Below, piece by piece: positions 63,105-64,000 of a DNA stretch of 64,000 nt (positions are counted from its first letter, which is position 1; each line of letters starts with the position of its first letter). The stretch spans positions 1 to 64,000 of the forward strand of contig CAYRPN010000012.1 in the NCBI GenBank assembly GCA_964426135.1, read 5' to 3'. The position numbers and the translations under genes are program-made. The notes beneath the pieces are model-generated. The model searched no databases, was not told the DNA's origin, and saw only the letters and a program-made list of their open reading frames with translations. This DNA comes from CAYRPN01 sp964426135. GTDB taxonomy: Bacteria > Planctomycetota > Phycisphaerae > Phycisphaerales > Phycisphaeraceae.

Positions 63105-64000
63105 CCGTGTTGAGGCAGCAACCACAACTCGGAGCGGGCGGGAGCCAGCCTCCCGGAAAGAGCGCGTCGCACAGCACGCCGGCTCGCAAGGGTGTTATTT
63201 CCGAACAGTCCGCTGGTCGGGCGATGGAGGAGTCGCCCGACCAGCGGCTGGCACGGCTGTGCGAATGGTGCGTCACCGGACGCCGCGCCGCAGCCGAACT
63301 CGAACTCTACAGTTGGCTTCGCGATCCCGAGGCGCCGCCGCACGCCGCGGTGCTGCTCGCGTCGTGGTACTGGCAGCGCGGTGAATGCCGCGAAGCGTTT
63401 GCCATTCTGGAACGGCAGGCACGCAACAGCGAAACCTGCGACGACCTGGCGCTGCGCACCCTGATCGCACTGGCGATCGACGGCGGCATCGCCGACCTGC
63501 CCGAGCACATGACCTGGCGGCTCTTCCGCGAGTTCGGCCACGACGCCGCGATCAACGACTGGCTCGCCCTCGTGCAGCCGCCCGGCTGCCGCAATCTGCC
63601 GGCCACCAGCGATTCCTCCGTCGAACTCGTTGCCGGCGAACTCCTGGGCAATCTCGAAGTGATTCCCACGCTCGTCGCGGCCCAGCGCATCAGCCAGGAT
63701 GCGCACGCCGTCGCGCTGCTCCGCGGGGCGCTGAACCGGCTGCTCCGCGATGTGGAGGACGAGCGGCAACTGCTGGGCGTCTACGCCGCGCTGGCGGAAC
63801 TGGCGATGCTCGCGCAGGACGCCGACGACGCCCGCCGATTCGCCCACCGCGGCCTGAAGATCGAGCCTTATCACGCCGGCCTCGCCCTGATCCTCAGCCG
63901 AATCGACGACGACGAACAACTCGGCCCGCGCGCCTCCACCGTGCTCGCCGGCGCCCTGAACGTGCATCCGAAATATCCCGACCTGCGTGCGGCGCTGATC
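63101..64000 (+). CDS. Partial helical-repeat (TPR-like) protein, runs off the window
   Basis: Open for all 300 codons from ATG 63101 to the window end, with no stop. The ATG overlaps the glycosyltransferase TGA (ATGA), so it is translationally coupled. Residues after about 40 read as alanine-rich helical repeats (AAVLLASWYWQRGECREAFAILERQ, LGVYAALAELAMLAQDADDARRFAHRGLKIEPYHAGL). ATG 63224 (MEESPDQRLARLCEW) is an alternative start. The long minus-strand frame opposite is its shadow. It may assist polysaccharide synthesis or export, as TPR proteins next to processive glycosyltransferases often do. Confidence 0.75.
   Translation, partial: MTVLRQQPQLGAGGSQPPGKSASHSTPARKGVISEQSAGRAMEESPDQRLARLCEWCVTGRRAAAELELYSWLRDPEAPPHAAVLLASWYWQRGECREAFAILERQARNSETCDDLALRTLIALAIDGGIADLPEHMTWRLFREFGHDAAINDWLALVQPPGCRNLPATSDSSVELVAGELLGNLEVIPTLVAAQRISQDAHAVALLRGALNRLLRDVEDERQLLGVYAALAELAMLAQDADDARRFAHRGLKIEPYHAGLALILSRIDDDEQLGPRASTVLAGALNVHPKYPDLRAALI

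Noticed and set aside
62855..63967. 370-codon open frame on the minus strand at the window end
   Set aside because: Opposite the partial coupled gene starting at 63101, which has a better start and helical-repeat character.

Overview
The window is GC-rich bacterial chromosome with tightly packed, mostly single-gene or short operons on both strands. The gene mix suggests a planctomycete, most likely of the Phycisphaerae type: a PEP-CTERM protein, a MoxR ATPase, a potassium-type membrane pyrophosphatase, TolB-like and FlgO-like lipoproteins, a seven-haem cytochrome c and secreted proteins of planctomycete style. This is inference from gene content; no rRNA or tRNA gene is present to confirm it.

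Layout. 1-6.7 kb: a polyferredoxin, a secreted protein, MoxR, and pyruvate dehydrogenase E1 alpha and beta separated by a Uma2-type gene. 6.7-18 kb: a secreted protein, polA, pyrF, rsfS, hppA and rpsU. 18-31 kb: a D-2-hydroxyacid dehydrogenase, mutL, rsmA, a glycosyltransferase, a TPR protein, an adenylate cyclase, ilvN, an alpha/beta hydrolase, a cytosine deaminase, manC and ruvX. 31-42 kb: a small cytochrome c, a PEP-CTERM protein, rpsT, ilvB, a methyltransferase, a GT-C glycosyltransferase, a TPR lipoprotein and a heptahaem cytochrome. 43-46 kb: a retron-type reverse transcriptase with a highly structured upstream region. 46-64 kb: a sodium/solute symporter, secreted proteins, hemL, a DUF3990-like gene pair, metF, nucleoside hydrolase, a 3-methyladenine glycosylase, a XerC-type recombinase, a FlgO-like and a TolB-like lipoprotein, a processive glycosyltransferase and a partial gene that runs off the end.

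The main unusual signal is the repeat content. Most intergenic gaps over about 150 bp hold large, often nested, palindromes. Many are built from a short word of 7-12 nt (for example TTTAGGG/TGTAGGG, AAGTGAAA, GGCCAAGG, GAAGGTA) iterated with small variations, then its reverse complement iterated in the other arm. The same words also occur in frame inside coding regions (ferredoxin, mutL, hydrolase, glycosyltransferase). The element made of TTTAGGG and AAGTGAAA words lies directly between the reverse transcriptase and a 236-nt nested fold that looks like a retron msr-msd RNA. The same telomere-like word recurs on both sides of rsmA, over 20 kb away. Whether the reverse transcriptase makes or spreads these word hairpins is a hypothesis, but the arrangement is the strongest candidate for an undescribed system here.

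Other points: a duplicated copy of the 3' end of pdhB downstream of two small inserted genes; a cytosine deaminase gene bracketed by two copies of one palindrome; and a low-GC DUF3990-like gene coupled to a small partner between hemL and metF.
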